Source: Scatophagus argus (Eukaryota; Chordata; Actinopteri; Scatophagidae). Taken from it: DNA of 64,000 bases. Location: the NCBI RefSeq assembly GCF_020382885.2, contig NC_058498.1, forward strand, positions 24,519,001-24,583,000. Direction: 5' to 3'. Of the stretch, positions 34,063 to 45,800 are shown one piece after another. Both the position numbers and the translations under genes were made by a program. Numbering within the stretch: position 1 is the first letter of the stretch; each line of letters opens with the position of its first letter. The notes under the pieces are model-generated. The model worked only from the letters and a program-made list of their open reading frames with translations, made no database searches and had not been told where the DNA came from.

Positions 34063-37000
34063 GGCAGCCTGTCCTGTCCACAGTCAGGTGGTCCAAACAG
34101 GGCAGAGTCTTGAGCCTTTAATAAGCTCTGCTAAAGTCACACCTCTGTCATCTTCATCCCCCTCCCTTCGCAGCTGCAACCTCTCTCGGATGTACAGTCC
34201 CCCTCCTCCTCGTATGCTTTATGAGTTCAACTGTCACATGCATGCGTGTTTCTCAAAGGTGTGTCTGTTCACTCCGGTGCAGTTTTAAAGGTTGCAGAAA
34301 ACCCTGAGGGTTGAACACTTCAAAGGGCTGATAAGGACAGACAGGAGGAGTACACTTAAAAAAAAAAACTTTCTTAAATGTTTCGATCATTCAGTAAAAT
34401 ATTAACTATTTTTTTCTGAAAATGTTTATTTGAAAGTACATGCTTCTCTCTTCCGGGTCACCATGGCAGAGCGTGGATATTTGGAGTTCCTTTATTTTGT
34501 TTTCATTTTGTAATTCCTTACAGCTTTTAACACGTCATTTTCAATGCAAATGTTGAAATGAGGTGCAAATGAGAAAATAGTGAGGCAACATGATATAAAG
34601 ATCATGGAGGAGACTGAGGTGGTCAGTGGGTCAAACAATTACTGGACTTTCACCTAGGAAATCAGTGTTGATCAGTGAAACCAAAAGTGGATGTTCACAA
34701 GGTTACAGGAAAAGCCGAAATAAACTAAACTAAGTAACTAAATTGTATAAAATACGTGCAATACTATTAAACAGAAGAATCTAAATCACTTTAAAGAAAT
34801 GGACAAACTATGTTAAAAATTCTCAGCAAACAATGTGAAATGATGCTTTTAAACCAGTTAATAATTTCAGACCGCCTTGGATTCTTCTGTCTTTCTGTTT
34901 TCTGCTGTATAATTACCACTGACATATGCGTTTTTATGACTCTGAACCAGTACAGAACAGGTTCCTTTGAAAATATCTGACTCTTTGGAATGCATCGACA
35001 AAGAATTCCTCTTTCATATTGTTGGGTCTGCAACGTTCAACACAAGCGTTTCATCCTCAAACCTTCCCAGGTATAATTAATAATTAAATAATTAAACTTG
35101 AGACACTGAAAAGACACATTAAAGATATGTGAGTACTGTACATATGAAACTTGGTATAAGCTAAATGCTAATGCTCTTTTCGGCATTAATAGGTAGTAGT
35201 GATGCTTACATTTTCACTGCAAGGTAACATTATGTTTTGATGCTGTTTTGAAGTGCATGTGCTCTTGTACCAAGCCTCTCCTCTGTGATTTATTTGCTCT
35301 GACAGTCGCTCATTAATGGTATAAATCGACATATACCAACTGGCACAAACCGGTTACACCTGTCATTTGTAGACCACTTGAGACTGAGTTCAAGTGACAC
35401 TTGAGAGGCAAGACCACAGCTCATAGTATTCATTTGTCCAATGTTTATCAAAGACTCAGGGTTTTTCAGAGTCAGTAGCTATAAAAAAACATGAGATGAT
35501 TCTTGTCTCATGCAATGAAGTACAAGTGGCCTGTGGGGATTTTGGGTGTGGTCCATGTTGGCTGCCATGTCAAGAGCAGAAGAATGCCTCCTTGTCTCCT
35601 CTCTCCTTCACCCTTTGGCCTGTGACTTGAAAATCGATCTAACCTCAACATCTTGAAGGATGTCTCAGGTCCTAAAATGCATCTCAAGGAGAGAGGATAC
35701 ACAAGTGCATCCTTTGTGGAAACCTTTTTGACACCTGTCAGGCATGACACACAGCTGGAGTACAGAAACCACAGCAGGACTCTACAAATGCACCTCTTAT
35801 TTTCATAGGTAGTATTAGTCATAGATCACCAAACAGGGAAGGAAACTTTCTTCTCCTCTCTGTTAGTGTAGTGCCTTGTAAGGTACTGTTATGACTGCAT
35901 TTCTTATTGCATTTTACCATGATATTACTTGAATCACATTATGCCAGATCGTCAGTTGAATTAAAAATGTACATAAAAGTTCTCATGGATGCTGCTGTGC
36001 TCATCTGTAAAATACAGTGGTATGCCATAGCAAAACAGTGGATAGATGATGCAGCTGTGCCACACATGCTAAGATTTCAGCTATCTAATAACATCAAAAT
36101 AACATAAATATAACCTGTCCTCACTGGAAAAACAACTGTATAGGTCATTATATATCGATTATTATTTATTTGGTTCAGAAGCAGAGATGTTTAATTCAGC
36201 TAAAAGCTAAGGGGTTTATATATGGCAACATCATTATCAGAAACCTCGGTGGGAAAACGTTTTGAGAGGGGCTTGAGAAAACATTTTCACGCTGAAACAT
36301 GCATGCATGGACACATATTTGGATGTTTGCATTTGAAAACATAGGATACACTCCTAGGAAGCTAAAGAAGGAGACAAAAACAATTCAGTGATTGCATGTT
36401 AACACAACTTAGTCTTTATTGACAGTTTGGTTGTAATAAAAAAAACAAAAGGTTGTAAAACAAGAAATCTTTTTGCTGTCACAATCTCAGAGCTCATCTT
36501 CTGTTGTCTGGCACTAAAGTAGTTTCTGTTGGGCAAAAACCTGTTTGGAGCTTCCTGTGTAAACTAGAGTTGAGAGACCACTAATCTCTACACTAAACAG
36601 ATATCTGCATATGAATGCTATTCATATATATTCATATCAAGCTAATAAAAAGCTAAACTGTCATCAGACCATATAGCAAAGGTTCTGAGATTGTATTGTT
36701 GTGCCTTTTTTTTTGCTCTCCACATGGACTGGATGCTTGCATAAGCTTGCTCAAACATGATTGGTCAATACTACAAATAAAATCCAGAAGACTTTTGATC
36801 CAATATCTTGTCCCTTGCCTGCAGATTCTGCAGTTATGTGCAAATATCTGTGGTTTAAAATGAGTTTCCAGGGCACCATGAAAAACATGTAGGAGGTATT
36901 GCCCATTTTGCTGTGCAAAAGCAATATAATGTAGCAGGGAGGCAAGTCTGAACTTGACATGGGAAGAGTTCATCAACAAACGGAACCTTAGACTCAGGTA

Positions 37001-37879
37001 AACCCTCAGCAACACTGACTTAAACAGAATATTTCTACAATGGCTCAATGAAAGCTTTACTGCAAAGCCATTAGAGATCTTACTTCTTAAAAAATAAACC
37101 CATATAAACAGCCTAATGCAAAACTTATGTTAACACTGAGATACATGAACTGTATACTATAAGAGCTCATACTTTAGTCTTGATATGTTTTTTTTTCCAG
37201 TAGTACCCTCCAATAGACCACATAAGCTCTACAGTCTACTTGACTGTAAGCAATAAGTCTTTAGAAGTAATGCATATGTAGTCTTCCTTATAATGGAATA
37301 CTATTAATCCATGCTAATCAGTGGCTGAAACATACACACATACACACACATACGTATTTGAAGTATTATATGACAGAATAAACAGTATGAAAAGCCTCAT
37401 TCTGCTGTCGTTTAGTGCTGACTTTATTACTCTGCAGCACATGTGGCCTCACCCATATTCACACTAACCTGCAGTAGTTTTGGGCTGACATCTAGTCTTA
37501 GAAAAATTAACCTGCATGTTCGTGCTCACTCATCTCTGGTAAGCACTCCTCCAAAATTATAATTCTTGTTTCTTGTCATTAACTACCTTTGTGATTTTCA
37601 GAATAAATGTCCCTTTGTAAAATAAATGACAAGATCTCGGTTATAGGAGGACAACAGATGAGTCTGGTGAGACTCTTTATTCACCTGTCATCATCACACT
37701 CATCTGGACTAAGGCACAGTGAGATGCTGCAAAAAGCTGCACTGGCTTAGTTTTACCCTTACATTTGAAAATATACACACAACTGCAAAAGAATAGAAAT
37801 AAAAGAAAACACACTGGCAGTCTAACCCAGGTCACTTTTTCGATTTAGTGTCTTTTTACACTAAATAACCTTCTAAATA
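34063..37879. other. Intergenic between desmoglein A and B, no gene seen
   Basis: The promoter of gene A should lie at its left end; an AT-rich TTATTAAAG on the minus strand about 60 nt upstream of the start is the only weak TATA candidate. No coding sequence, RNA gene or clear repeat was recognised; the open frame at 36653-37048 has no known domain. Confidence 0.5.
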
Positions 37880-38185
37880 ACCTATTCTACCTCTCCGTAC
37901 GTCAAATCTTGGCCCCTTACCCGTTCCTCACTCCAACCTCAAGACAAAGGTTGATCGTGCTAGCTCCAACTCTCTGGAACATGCAACTCTGTCAACAGCT
38001 TTAAGAAGCTTTAAAAAACAGTCAAGCCTTTTTTATAAACTTTACTCCAACGACAATGTTTTGTTCATTTTACTTTTACTACTTGTTTTTATTGTTTTTA
38101 TTGTGTTGTCTTTATGTGAGGCATTTTGTAGCTCTGTGTTTTAAAAGTACCATACAAGTAAAGACTTGCTTACTTACTTTTAAAG
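37880..38185 (+). mobile_element. LINE C-terminal and tail remnant
   Basis: Reads as decayed end of a retrotransposon protein (KTKVDRASSNSLEHATLSTA in a broken frame) followed by a T-rich tail ending in agtaaagacttgcttact. It lies about 310 nt past the stop of gene B. Confidence 0.5.
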
Positions 38186-38497
38186 ATTTCACCATACAAC
38201 GAATGTAAAATATAATCACTTATCAATTGTTATTTACAAAAAAATGTGTATTTCATTATCTTACTGTAACAAGGATAAATCATTTAAGTTGAAAGCTAAT
38301 GGCACTAATTTTCCAGTCAGATGCCATTAATCCATTATAGAAGAGAGTGCACCAAGATTACAGGATTAAATGAGTGCCATTTAAAACTCAAATGGTTAAA
38401 AAATGTCATTAAATGAGTGCCAGTCAAACCTCAAAAGATGAAAATGTAGAAATTCAGATACGCAATAGAAACATGGCATTTATGTTTGTTCCATGTA

Positions 38498-39847
38498 TTA
38501 ACCCACCAATATTTTGGTTGTCATATGAGAAGGCGTTTTGTCTGGTGCTGCTATGAATTCAGAATGTGCCTGTGCTGATACTGTTGACCTTCTTGCCTTG
38601 TTTCCTCTCTGTGTGAACACTACTGGCCCTTGTTCAGACCCTGCTGCTTCCACACTGATGTATCCCCCTGTTGCCATCGCTTTATTATGATGCTCCATCC
38701 TACCTCCACCCTCTGACAGAATATGTCGACGACTTCCCCTGACACTCATTAAATCTCCTGAACCATCAGACCTCAACCATGTCCCCACTCCCTGATTCAC
38801 CTCAACCATTCTGTTGCCTGCTTCCTTGCCGAGAGTTAAAGTGGCAGCAGATTTCCCCTCTTGCAAGGTGTGCTCTGGTGCTGCTATGAATTCAGAATGT
38901 GCCTGTGCTGATGCCACTGACCTACTTCTTGTCTTGTTTCCTCTCTGTGTGAATACTACTGGCCCTTGTTCAGACCCTGCTGCTTCCACACTGATGTATC
39001 CCCCTGTTGCCATCGCTTTATTATGATGCTCCATCCTACCTCCACCCTCTGACATAATACATTGATGACTTCCCCTGACACTCATTAAATCTCCTGGACC
39101 ATCAGACCTCAACCATGTCCCCACTCCCTGATTCACCTCAACCATTCTGTTGCCTACTTCCCTGCCAAGAGTTAAAGTCCCAGCAGATTTTCCCTCTTGC
39201 AAGGTGTGCTCAGTGTATCCAGAGCCTCCACTAAGCACAACCATGCCCTGCAGGTTGGGGACAGGAGCTTCAGCCAGCAGCACAGTGCTCTGAAGCTGAG
39301 GTTGGACTACATAGTGCATTGGCTGCAGCACTGGGGTGGTGGTGTAGTACATAGGTTGCTGCTGCTGTAGTAGAAGAACATGTCCAGTAGAGGGCAGCAT
39401 GGCTGTGCTAGCAGGATTAACATGAGATGACTCAACCATGTTGCTGGTGCTGTGTGAAGAATGCACATGCATGCTGCTGGAAGATGCTTGATTAGAGCTC
39501 ATGACTGCAGTGGATGTATGGCTGATACTGGCATTGTGGTCATACTCAGGGCTCTTGCAATGGATCCTGGGTGGTTCAGCCACCAGTGAGGAACTAGCAA
39601 CGTGGTCAACTTTATCCACCTGTTGGATGACCATACTTTGACATGTCAAAGGTTCGGGAGGTCTAGGAGGAGAACAGATCTCAGCCAGAGTCTTGAACTT
39701 AGGCCCAAGGTCATCGAGGAACTGCAGGTCGTTGTCAGTTTCCAGGAGGCTGCAGCAATTCACTGAGCCAGCAGAGGAGGCCCAGCCCTCGAAATCATAC
39801 TCCAGCAGACAATCACTTGCTGCCTGCTCTGGTGCACTGCTCGCCTT
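38498..39847 (-). CDS. dsg2-like: Gene B last exon: catenin-binding segment and duplicated tail
   Basis: The acceptor at 39849-39848 opens [11 protein letters not shown], and the catenin-binding segment is within the first 60 residues ([35 protein letters not shown]). A Ser/His-rich linker and a Gln run with the [13 protein letters not shown] block follow (about 39263-39370). Then come two tandem copies of about 111 residues and a short end ([13 protein letters not shown]). It encodes 449 residues, about a quarter of the gene A tail. Confidence 0.92.
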   Translation of the reverse strand, partial: KASSAPEQAASDCLLEYDFEGWASSAGSVNCCSLLETDNDLQFLDDLGPKFKTLAEICSPPRPPEPLTCQSMVIQQVDKVDHVASSSLVAEPPRIHCKSPEYDHNASISHTSTAVMSSNQASSSSMHVHSSHSTSNMVESSHVNPASTAMLPSTGHVLLLQQQQPMYYTTTPVLQPMHYVVQPQLQSTVLLAEAPVPNLQGMVVLSGGSGYTEHTLQEGKSAGTLTLGREVGNRMVEVNQGVGTWLRSDGPGDLMSVRGSHQCIMSEGGGRMEHHNKAMATGGYISVEAAGSEQGPVVFTQRGNKTRSRSVASAQAHSEFIAAPEHTLQEGKSAATLTLGKEAGNRMVEVNQGVGTWLRSDGSGDLMSVRGSRRHILSEGGGRMEHHNKAMATGGYISVEAAGSEQGPVVFTQRGNKARRSTVSAQAHSEFIAAPDKTPSHMTTKILVG

Positions 39848-42800
39848 CTGCTCAGAAATGACAAAAAGGCATGTTACTTTTACCTTCTCCAGTTCTTTCA
39901 ATAAAAGTTCACTACTGATGGCATCCAGCACACCCTGAACATGTCAAGATTCTAATTAAATCCGGCTTCCATACAAGAAACATTTTCAAAATTAAATCAG
40001 CTTTTTGTTTTCCTGACTTAGAAAGGTTTATTTATGCCTTTTCATCTGCAGCTGAGTAATTGCGGTGCACTGTTTACATGGTACCATCACCCAAATTCTT
40101 GCCTCCCTTTATTGGCTGCCATTCAAGATTGACTTTAAGTTTCTTTTGATAACTTTTAAGATTCAAAATTGTCTGGCTCCTAATTGTATTTCAAGGCTAC
40201 AGTGGTTGACTAACTGGTAACTAAGCACATTTACTCAAGTACTGTACTTAAGTTTTGAGGTACAGCTGCTGGGCCTGACTTGTACCTGGAAAAGTACTCA
40301 AAGCCTGTGCCAGCCATTTTTCAGCAATCTTGACCAAAATCTTTAACATCTCCTTTCCAGTTGTGATGTTTATTTATTTATATTACTTTTTTATTGCTTG
40401 CTCTTGTTTTATCCTATATGTACCTTCAGCTGCAGTTTTTTTTCTCAGTTTCATTGTATAGGTGACTGTGCAATGACAATAAATCTTATCTTATTTTATC
40501 AAAAGGCTAAGCTCAAAATGTACAAGTCAGAAAGTTAATTGCTGAGACTTGGACACATGGCAACATCGCTAAGAGAGGTCAGACTGGAAAAGAAACACAC
40601 ACAGGTTATCTAAATTTATTTGAGAGAAATTTATTTCCTAAGCCGTCTCACCTGTGAGTAGTACTGATGCAGAAACACATCAGAGAGGGCCATGTCATAG
40701 ATATCATAGCGTAACAGTTCTTCATTCATTGAGTCACCCTCCATCCAGCCGTCCCAGAATTGTCCAAAGCTGCTCTGCTGGATCCTCTCGTCAGCTGGGT
40801 ACCTGCACCTGGCAGCGCCCATGTCAACAGTCATCAGGGTAGGTTTGTTTGCTTTGGTATTGGCCTGTACAGCAGATATGACAGCAGGTGTCATGTTGAC
40901 TGGAGCGCTGAGCAAAGGGACATCCTGAAAGAAACCCGAGAAGAGATCGAAAAGAGACACTCATTTTCAGACAGACATGTTGGGTTGTTTTTAACAGAAC
41001 GGCACAGAAGGATAATATGATAACTTCTGCTGTTAAATCACAATATATCACTGATTCAGAAAATTGCAATGAGAGCTGTTTTGAACCAAGTCCAAGTCAA
41101 GTCTCAAATCTTGAGATGTGACTTCAATGTAAAAAGGTAAAAGTGAAATGTTTTTCCTGTGTATCAATTTTTAAATTACTATAGCAGAATGGCTTAGATC
41201 AATTTCCTTTTTAGTGAAAAAAGGACATAATGCATCCAATAGCAAGTAATAAATCAAAGCATGTGTCAAATAGCTTCATGGTGAGCTGCTCCGAGGTTTG
41301 ATGCTAACACATCTCTGCTGTAAAACAGGATCAGAGCTGATGAATCTGAGGAACACGTCAGTATAAGCTAATAACTCAGCAGGGTAATGCATGAGGACTC
41401 AGACTTGAAATTGCTTTACTTACTTAAAAATACGCTTTTTCAAAAGTCAAGCTTAATTTGCAGGTCTTGTCACAATGACTCAATATTCACTGAATGAATT
41501 TAATTTTGGTCTTTGCAGTTCAGTGGACTCTTCCATTGTTCTTTCATTGTTGTAACTGGTGAAGAAAATTTACAAACTATTCATCACCAATTTGGCTGAT
41601 TTGAAATCAGGGCAGGGAAGGCATTAAAGGCAGCAAAGACAGTGACCATTCAATAGTTTTGTTTTGTCATTTCATGTTGAATCAATCTCAAATTCATTAC
41701 ATCGTAATATACAGGACTGTCTGCGATGATGGCGGTGCTGAACACACACCACTGAGCCAATGACGTAAACAAATGGCTTACGTCAGAAGAAGATCAACAA
41801 AGATTAATGTGCATCAAATCGAAATCGAATCAACTTCAGTGAAATAGTTTGACAATGTATACAGGGCATGCAATGCAGTGTTGTTGGTTGTGTGATTACA
41901 AGACAAGTAGGTAACTGTAATTAGTTTTTTTTCCCCAGCAGACAGAATCATGTATTATTAAGAGCATTTATTCAAAACATTCCTCTTGTTCTTATTGAAA
42001 AAAAAAAAAAAAATTAATTATAATTAATAATTAACACAAAAGACAAAGTATAACATATTAATAATAGTTTTGAATATTTAATGAGCTATTTTTAACAAGC
42101 TCTTTAATAACTAAAAGCATGAGTGAGCCCATAAATAAATGATTTATGCATCAGAATGATTTCCCCAGTGGCAGGGACAGAAATAAATTTGCTGGATATG
42201 AAGGAGGAAAATGATTAAACTACTCATTTATGTGCACAGAATAAGAAATTATTTATTTATTCTTAATTCTTTTGGAGTCTTCTCCAGTTTATTCTGTTTC
42301 CAGCTGCTACAAGTGAAGTTGTGCATTATGTTATGAGGAGGTTGCATGCATGCTGGTCATGTTATTAATTATTAAGGATAGATATTCAGCATTTTTCCGA
42401 TTATGACTGTCAGTGTTTTTTTGTTTGATTGCCAATAAAATAAATTAATTTGAAGATGAACTACTTTTACTGTGATGCAACTTGCCCTTTCTATCTTCTA
42501 TCTGGGGTCATCAAACTGTGGTGGTCTTTGTTTTGATATCACTTTTTTTTCCCCTAAAAGTGCTCATAGCTGCTGTATTATGGTAACATTCGCTACAAGT
42601 AAGTCTGGTATATAATTATGCTACCATTACCCTTAAAGTGATGCCAAAAGAGTGTATCCCATATGTACCCATCATGTGAGTGGAAGCATTTACTTGTGAG
42701 AAATGCCATCATTCCTCTCCATTCACAAGATTTTACCGTGAGTACATTTTGAAAGTATTCAAATTAATGAATGCTGCCAAACAAATTGTCCTATCCTCTC

Positions 42801-45800
42801 TATTGTCATCCATGCATAGCTTATAGAAGCCATGACTAAAAGACACACAATATTATTATGGTTGGAATGATTAATGTGTACCAAAATTCCACTTTTCCCA
42901 TATGTACAACTAACTTATTTGTAGCATTTAAGCAATTCCTGCTTGAGTCTCTGTGCATTTTTGAATAAAGAAAACCCGGTTCAGACTGTGTGTTTTACCT
43001 TGTCCTCTCCTCGTCCCTCTGTGCGATAGGCAATCAAGTGCTCTCTGGTATCAAAAGGAAGCTCAGAGAAGTTCCCTGACACTCCTCCACACGAGCAGGT
43101 CATCAGTAAGAAAGCCACGACTGAAAAACACAACCCCAACACTTCACACATACAGGTCACGAAAATATTTTCTCACACACTCAGCAACTGGCAGATAGAG
43201 ATGAAGATTTTATAAAAATTATTTTATGTTGCCGATGCTTTCAACTGGTGGACCAGTTTCTTTGACAAAAAAGCGGAGACGGCAGAAATCATCATCTCTC
43301 AAAACCAGATGAATATTAAAACCACAACTGTCTACATGGACAGATAATACTCACAAAAATTTGGTGAACTGGCCCTTTAAATCCACCATTTAAAAAAAAA
43401 AAAAACAACAAAAGAAAATCACTCTCATTTGACACCAGCTATATGATAAATAACATATGCTATAATTGTGCACTACACTGCAGGTGAAATCTGAATAAGC
43501 CTGGTCATAAGGTATCTTCCACAGCATGTCTTAGTAAGAGTAAGTAAGTAAATGTTAACATATTGTTGACGGTATTTCTGAGTCACGCTAACGCATACTC
43601 ACAAAGCAGAGACAGCAGTCCTAGAATCAATGCCCCAATTCCCGGTCCTCCGAATGTAGATGAGGACTTCTTGAGAAAAGCTCTTCCACTTTGCAAACCT
43701 GCCGTTACGCAGGTCTCTCCTCCTTCACAGGAGCACACATATAGGTCCAGGTACTGGGGCTGTGGGCAAGCAAGGTCCTGCCGGTCTTTGATGATGAGGA
43801 CAACCCGGTAGCGACCAGGCCACAGCGGTCTCAAGGCTGTGAGGGATGCACTGGTATCTATCAGCAAGAAAGACAGAGAGAAGTTTTATTGTTCCAGTGC
43901 AGGAATAATTGGCAGATTTTGATTATTTTGATTTTCACTTTGAAATCCTGTATCCTTCATTAGTCTCATAACTGGGAAATTACAGAAAATTTCCAATGAG
44001 AAAATGAGAGGTTTCCCCCAAACTGTAAAAAATGAAGAATCATGATCTGGTGGCTTTCCTGCTGAGTTTTACAAACATTTTTAAAATATTTTGTCTCTCC
44101 TTTTTAACAGATGACTAATAGACACAAAACATAATTCACACTTACTTGGATGAACACAAAACTAATAAACACACTGATCAGAACTGCTTTATCAGATGCA
44201 CACACACACACGTCGAGTCTTGTGCAGAAGTTTCAATCTGAAGGTAGTTAGTGATTAAACCATTTGAGGGTTGTGGTAACATATCCATCCATCCATTTTC
44301 TATACCGCTTATCCGTCAGGGTCACGGGGAGCTGGAGCCTATCCCAGCTGACTATAGGCGAGAGGTGGGTTAAACCCTGGACTGGTCGCCAGTCAATCGC
44401 AATGCTGACACACAAAGACAGACAATCACACACACTCACACCTGGGTACAATGTAGAGTAGCCAGTTAACCTAATATGCATGTTTTAGGGACTGTGGGAG
44501 GGTTGGATGTGCCACCCAAACAATGTTGACACAAACCAGTCATAAAAAAAAGGTACCATACCATTGAGAGATTGAATGCTCCACTCCCCCTGGGTCTCCT
44601 TTGCCACATAGCTGAAGCTAAAGGGGGCTGAGTTTGGCTCTGCATCCTCATCCAGTGCAGTGATGTTAACGACTTTCGTGTCTGAGCAGATGTACTCCAC
44701 AGTGTTGATCAGTGAGGGACAGTTATCATTTACATCTCCCACCTGCAACGCTATAGTTCCTGTGGCTATTTTTACAGGCACATCTGTTGGAATCACAAAA
44801 ACAAGTCAATAACAGAAAGTGCAATTGCTTTTGTGGAATCAAAACTTTAACAGTGAATAGTTAAATAATTAAGTGTCTGAAAGCTGTATAAACCTGCATT
44901 ATGGGCAAAACTCTCACATGACTAGGAGCTATGTCATTCAGTGTTGATATCAAAAACACTGTTTAAAGGAGATTTAACATATTCAAGCTTTCACTTCTGG
45001 CCAGAACAGTTGTACAGTTTAAAGGAAGGCTAACTACTAACTCCAAAAGCATGGAAACCTCAAACCCTCTTGAGATCATCTTTCTAAATTCAAGCCTTCA
45101 CCGACTATCCATAAACAGAGCTTACCATGAGTCATGCTCAGTATTTTGGCATAGTAAGTTCCATTAATCAAGAATGGAGACTCTCTGTCTGGGTACTTTT
45201 GAAGTCTTATCTCTGCTGTCAGTGGGTCGATCGACAGCCAGTTGTCTGGATCATAACCTTTAGCATATCTGTGGGAACACAGTAAAATTAGAGCAATCAC
45301 AGCAGTCACATATTTTAATTTATCCACCTGTTATAAGCATCATCAACATCAATTCCTCTGCTGCCGCAACCTGTACAGTTTGTTGTGATTTAAAGATACT
45401 ACTGTATTTTTCTTGTTGTCGAGAAATTCCATGAAAAGACAAAATTAACATAAATTTCAATAGGTGTTAGTCATTCAGAACTCCATACTGAATTTCATTA
45501 ACACCTCACAAATAAATACATTGTATAGGTTCATTTTTGCCACACTAAGTTAATTGGTAGGGTTAATTGATTGGTCCGCCATTTTGGTTCAAGATGAAAT
45601 ATTTCAACAACCATAAGATGGATTGGATTGGATGGATGGGAAGCAGACCTACACCCATGGTAATACACAACTTAACTTAATTATTTTATGTCCATGCTAT
45701 TGTGGAACTTTCAAGCTAAAACTCAAATGTGACTTCATCTCACCGAACATTTTCTGCAAGCTTTCCAGAGTCAGTTTCAGTGGCCGGAAAGGCGGCGATC

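Noticed and set aside
35508..35822. 104-codon minus-strand frame upstream of gene A
   Set aside because: No domain or splice partners recognised; probably noise or an unidentified repeat.
36653..37048. 131-codon minus-strand frame between genes A and B
   Set aside because: No recognisable domain, no partner exons, and the composition looks like random AT-rich DNA.
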